Assembly: GCA_947561715.1 (NCBI GenBank)
Contig: OX387203.1
Location: 5,642,001 to 5,706,000 of the forward strand
Length of the DNA: 64,000 nt
Direction of reading: 5' to 3'
Source: Ascidia mentula
Lineage: Eukaryota; Chordata; Ascidiacea; Phlebobranchia; Ascidiidae
The notes beneath the pieces are model-generated. The model did no database searches, was not told the DNA's origin, and saw only the letters and a list, made by a program, of their open reading frames with translations. Positions 61,201-64,000 of the stretch are shown here, piece by piece (position 1 is the first letter of the stretch; each line of letters opens with the position of its first letter). Made by a program: the position numbers and the translations under genes.

Positions 61201-61741
61201 GCAGGCCTGTTTCCATAAAATCATGAAAAAACAAGGGCTAAGGTGCCCTTAACAATCCCAGTAATTTCAGTACAAAAATATCCCACTATTTTAAGTTGTG
61301 CAAGTCTTAAAGAGCTTCGCTTGTGCTCTGGGCTATATGTAATGTAACTAATGCGAATTAAAATGCGTAGCAAATGCACAGCTTTCTATGTTCTTTGTGT
61401 GCCCATTAAATTCAGAGATCCAAAACCCAACACATAAAAAGCCCTGTTTGATTTTGTCACACCCCTCAAATTTTGTCAAACAAAATAACATTCTTAGAAA
61501 AAAGATACATCAAGAAAACGATTATGTCACATCGCTAACATGGCAAGTATATACCGTTGATGACGTAGCCAATATAGAAAGCCCCGACCACTGTAGAAAC
61601 TTCTGCATATTCCACATTGTAATGACGCATCCAGGCCATGTAGAAGGGTGGCAGACAACGGTCGGCACTTGCCCGTATTGCATGAAATATAAACCCTGCA
61701 ACCAACAGCACCCAAGGCCACCACGGTTTGTTCGTAAGCAT
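58243..61741 (-). CDS. SLC16-like (monocarboxylate transporter type) MFS transporter
   Basis: Eight exons: 61741-61555, 61206-61063, 60623-60445, 60375 to about 60250, 59791-59623, 59469-59342, 58977-58749, 58391-58243 (about 431-436 aa). Roughly 12 hydrophobic helices. TM1 follows NKPWWPWVLLVAGF, the position of the SLC16 DGGWGW motif. The TM4-5 stretch (VVIPAERRIGALQF, then GCAVGPFLACPAWQLLIDNY) matches the YFxKRRxLAxG region and its follow-on. A hydrophilic central loop (KSEKTKETTSVE) divides the halves. The last exon has AVVDISGQLGNAFYIAGS, typical of TM11-12. The usual substrates of the family are monocarboxylates, aromatic amino acids or thyroid hormone; this one's substrate is unknown. 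The end of exon 4 is uncertain between 60250 and 60265. An extra 5' exon is possible because an acceptor-like sequence precedes the ATG. Confidence 0.8.
59077..59186 (-). repeat. 110-bp fold-back with hammerhead-like core
   Basis: Inverted arms at 59077-59100 and 59162-59186 (ctggtttggcactgtttaaa). On the minus strand CTGATGA (59156-59150) directly abuts the arm, and GAAA (59133-59130) follows, but the bases between do not make a clean stem II. The whole 5' flank of CTGATGA pairs with the 3' arm over nearly 30 positions, the geometry expected of stem I. It lies between exons 6 and 7 of the transporter gene. Confidence 0.55.
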
Positions 61742-63395
61742 CCTAAACTACAAAAGAGCTTATAATTAACACCTGAAATAAACTATCCAGCAGACTCTGT
61801 ACAGAAGTTCTCATAAAAATCATACTGCTCAGAATGCAGGGTTTTGCTGTTTCAACATCTGATGTTTCGTAGACTATGCACAGAAAAATATGTAAACATC
61901 CATCCAGGAAATATTTTGTTGACAATTATTAAAGCGTAAAAATCGACTTCCCCAAATGCCCTGCATGTCTGACGTTCGTAGTCTGCACTATGCTACTAAA
62001 AGCTATGGTTTTCTATGCTAACTGCCGCCAAAATCGTTGCTCAATAATTTTATCACGTATGGTTTTAACAGGTCTCTCGTCGCCGCCTACTTTTAATTCT
62101 ATTTGGCAATTTGTATTGATAATTTGGCAGACAAAAGTTAAACGAATTAACGATTTGAACAGAACAATGTAGACGGATTGCACAGGTTACAAATTACTAC
62201 TATTGTATTTTTTCATTAACAGTCTTATGGGCAACGGAGACTTGCCAGCCTTACGAATCCAGGTAAGCTATCCCCTTAAGGACGCATATTGGTATTTCTA
62301 TGAAAATAGATTTTGGTGCTGGGAAATGCCCAACGTGAAGACCTGTGTCACAACGGAAATTCATGCATTACCGAGCAAAGCAGTGATGCATTTAAGTAAA
62401 ATTTACGGTTAAATGAGCGCACAAGTGCGTGTTGTTGTCATGGCGAATTTTAGGGTGTTTGGGGCAGTTTTGGTGGGTTTTTGGGCTATTTCAATTAGGT
62501 AGTTTCTTGCTGGTGGGTGCTGCTGAAAATTATGTTGAAAATTGAGCAAAAAATTCAGGCTGTATTTGTGGAAAAATGAATCGTTTAAGTTGCCGATCAT
62601 TCTTGATTTTATGAAAGATCCATCCCATATCTACAAATTTTGATCAAAATTAGTCTCCGAAAAAATGGTTTAGCCACCCCCCCTAGGGCCATTTGCCCCC
62701 GTGGTTACTCAGTATTTTGGTAAAAAGAGCAACAAAAAATGGAACCGAATTGCAGAAAATTAAATCGTTTAACTGCCTACTCATTTGCGTTTTTGTGTAA
62801 GTCCCAACTCTTCTCTATGCAATGGCATCAAAGTTAATTGCTGAAAATGTGCCTAAGGAACCCCCCAGGGCTGTTTATGACCCCCCTGTTGGTCATATGA
62901 TCTTCCAGGAGGCCCAACAAGTCCTTGCTCTGTACAGTTTCATCCAGGAGCAACAATTTTTTTTAACTTTGAAGAATATTAGGTCCCTATGTAAGTCACA
63001 AGACCCATCAACGGTCATTGGGAAAGAAGTGGAACAGTCGCCAGGTGCATTATTGCAGAGGGCCTTGAAAACAGGATTTGCCCAATTTAATACCCATATA
63101 GGTCCTTAACGCTGTAAACCCTAGGCGATTGCGTTATTCGCTTAGTGGACGCATAAGGCCTGAATGCCAATTCTGTTGGGAAACGAAGCCATACAACCAA
63201 CACATGCGTGAGGGCAACCGACCACTTCCTAATACGTTTTGACTTCTCTTTATCAAATACGTTCAATAAATAATTAAATTTGTATGGAGGCGTAAAAAGG
63301 CATTATTGCCAGCAATAAAAGAGCATTGGATTGTTTAGGTCACAGCAAAATAAAAATAGATGTGAAGAATACGAACAACCATATGCGAATTCGTG
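61742..63395. other. Spacer between tandem transporter copies
   Basis: Contains the promoter or upstream exons of the first transporter copy and the 3' flank of the second. The only notable contents are unclassified open stretches at 62.8-63.2 kb, listed separately, and a C-run (62677-62683) within a G/C-skewed patch. Confidence 0.45.
62822..63242 (+). other. Unclassified open stretches
   Basis: An ATG-started frame at 62822-63109 (95 codons) has protein-like composition (for example AQQVLALYSFIQEQQFF). A different frame at 63102-63242, just after an acceptor-like atatag, encodes SGRIRPECQFCWETKPYNQH with a C-x2-C pair. I recognise neither. They may be exons of an unknown gene or remains of a mobile element, and I do not propose a product. 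Confidence 0.3.
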
Positions 63396-63550
63396 TCATT
63401 CGACGACTCCTTGTTGCGATTTGACAGCCCTCTGTTCTACTTTACGGTGCTGGAAATGGAGCAAGAGCATCCCGGAAGACGATAAAACGAACATGGAACC
63501 AGCGATGTAAAAAGCGTTGCCCAGTTGTCCCGTCGTATCCACTACATAAC
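63396..63550 (-). CDS. Last exon of a second, tandem SLC16-like transporter (partial)
   Basis: One exon, 50 codons plus stop, phase 1 at its acceptor (cttttag) like the last exon of the copy at 58.2 kb. It begins YVVDTTGQLGNAFYIAGSMF and is about 75% identical to its neighbour by eye over the membrane part, diverging in the cytoplasmic tail (RKVEQRAVKSQQGVVE against RKLRKSKATPEIID). The reading frame is intact. All earlier exons lie beyond the right edge of the window, in the same orientation, so this is a head-to-tail duplication about 5 kb apart. Confidence 0.88.
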
Positions 63551-63815
63551 CTAAAAGAGTATGTTGTTACTTTATGTTAACGCTACCTGACATAATATTT
63601 GCTCAGTTTTAAAGCAATTGTGGTAAAGGAAAAAAGTGCTATGATTGATTTTCTTCACAGAAGAGCTTTAAAATTGACTGAATATGTTGTAATTTACCAA
63701 TCGCCCACAAATCAACACGAGGTTGCAGTGAAGTTGTTTCATGACAAGTCTCAGGACACTCATGTTAAACTCAGTACCGCGTTGAAAACGCAGGTGCAAA
63801 ATTATGTAAGCTTAG

Positions 63816-63948
63816 GCCGGGTCCACACTCACGCTTTGCGCTGGCGGATTCTTTGTTTGTTTCATTATACGCCGGCGTGCGGGTATACGCTCGGGACATT
63901 GAAACAAACAAAGATTCCGCCGGCGCAAAGCGTGAGTGTGGACCCGGC
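63816..63948. mobile_element. PIF/Harbinger-like MITE
   Basis: Near-perfect 48-bp terminal inverted repeats at 63816-63863 and 63901-63948 (gccgggtccacactcacg ... cgtgagtgtggacccggc) with only two or three mismatches, separated by 37 bp. TTA occurs immediately outside each end within one base, which fits the 3-bp TWA target duplication of PIF/Harbinger elements. It has no coding capacity. High arm identity suggests a recent insertion. It lies in the last intron of the second transporter copy. Confidence 0.75.
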
Positions 63949-64000
63949 ATTACATTGTTTACTACCGATGGGTAAATTCTACTGATAGAATTTAATCCAT

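Overview
The window is from an animal nuclear genome. It is AT-rich, with GT-AG introns mostly of 0.1-3.5 kb, and its proteins are recognisable but diverged from vertebrate ones. The clathrin light chain, HAUS5 and PCGF layouts fit an invertebrate chordate, and a tunicate (ascidian) is my best guess. That assignment is an inference; no marker in the window proves it. Exon models were built by hand from reading frames, splice signals and phase agreement, so ends may be off by a few codons where noted.

Layout. (1) 2.5-8.1 kb, minus strand: a six-exon Polycomb group RING-finger gene (PCGF/Psc type) with a 2.86-kb last exon that encodes a tail of about 950 residues of low complexity. (2) 8.1-28.3 kb: a region with no gene I can support. 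It has two GC/CpG-richer patches, several short tandem duplications, a fold-back, and two small repeats carrying hammerhead-ribozyme cores. (3) 28.4-34.3 kb, plus strand: a nine-exon gene for a 400-residue single-pass membrane protein that I do not recognise. (4) 37.5-47.3 kb, plus strand: a 13-exon gene for a 747-residue protein ending in a Mieap/SPATA18-type C-terminal domain. (5) 48.7-51.7 kb, minus strand: clathrin light chain, with a 30-nt in-frame microexon at the site of the vertebrate neuronal insert. (6) 52.4-54.3 kb, plus strand: ribosomal protein L26 with a likely 5'-TOP leader exon. (7) 54.9-57.9 kb, plus strand: HAUS5, an augmin subunit. (8) 58.2-61.7 kb, minus strand: an SLC16-like (monocarboxylate-transporter-type) MFS transporter. 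The last exon of a second, tandem copy lies at 63.4-63.55 kb, and the rest of it is beyond the window.

The genes do not form one pathway. They are mostly housekeeping or cell-biology genes: chromatin repression, endocytic coat, translation, spindle microtubule nucleation and membrane transport. Clathrin light chain and L26 are divergent across about 0.8 kb. L26 and HAUS5 follow each other on the same strand. HAUS5 and the transporter converge within about 0.3 kb.

The least expected signal is a dispersed set of short repeats whose minus strand reads CTGATGA - hairpin - GAAA, the hammerhead ribozyme core. The best copy is at 39.6 kb, antisense in an intron of the Mieap-like gene. Two further repeats place a related core inside a fold-back whose arms would extend stem I.
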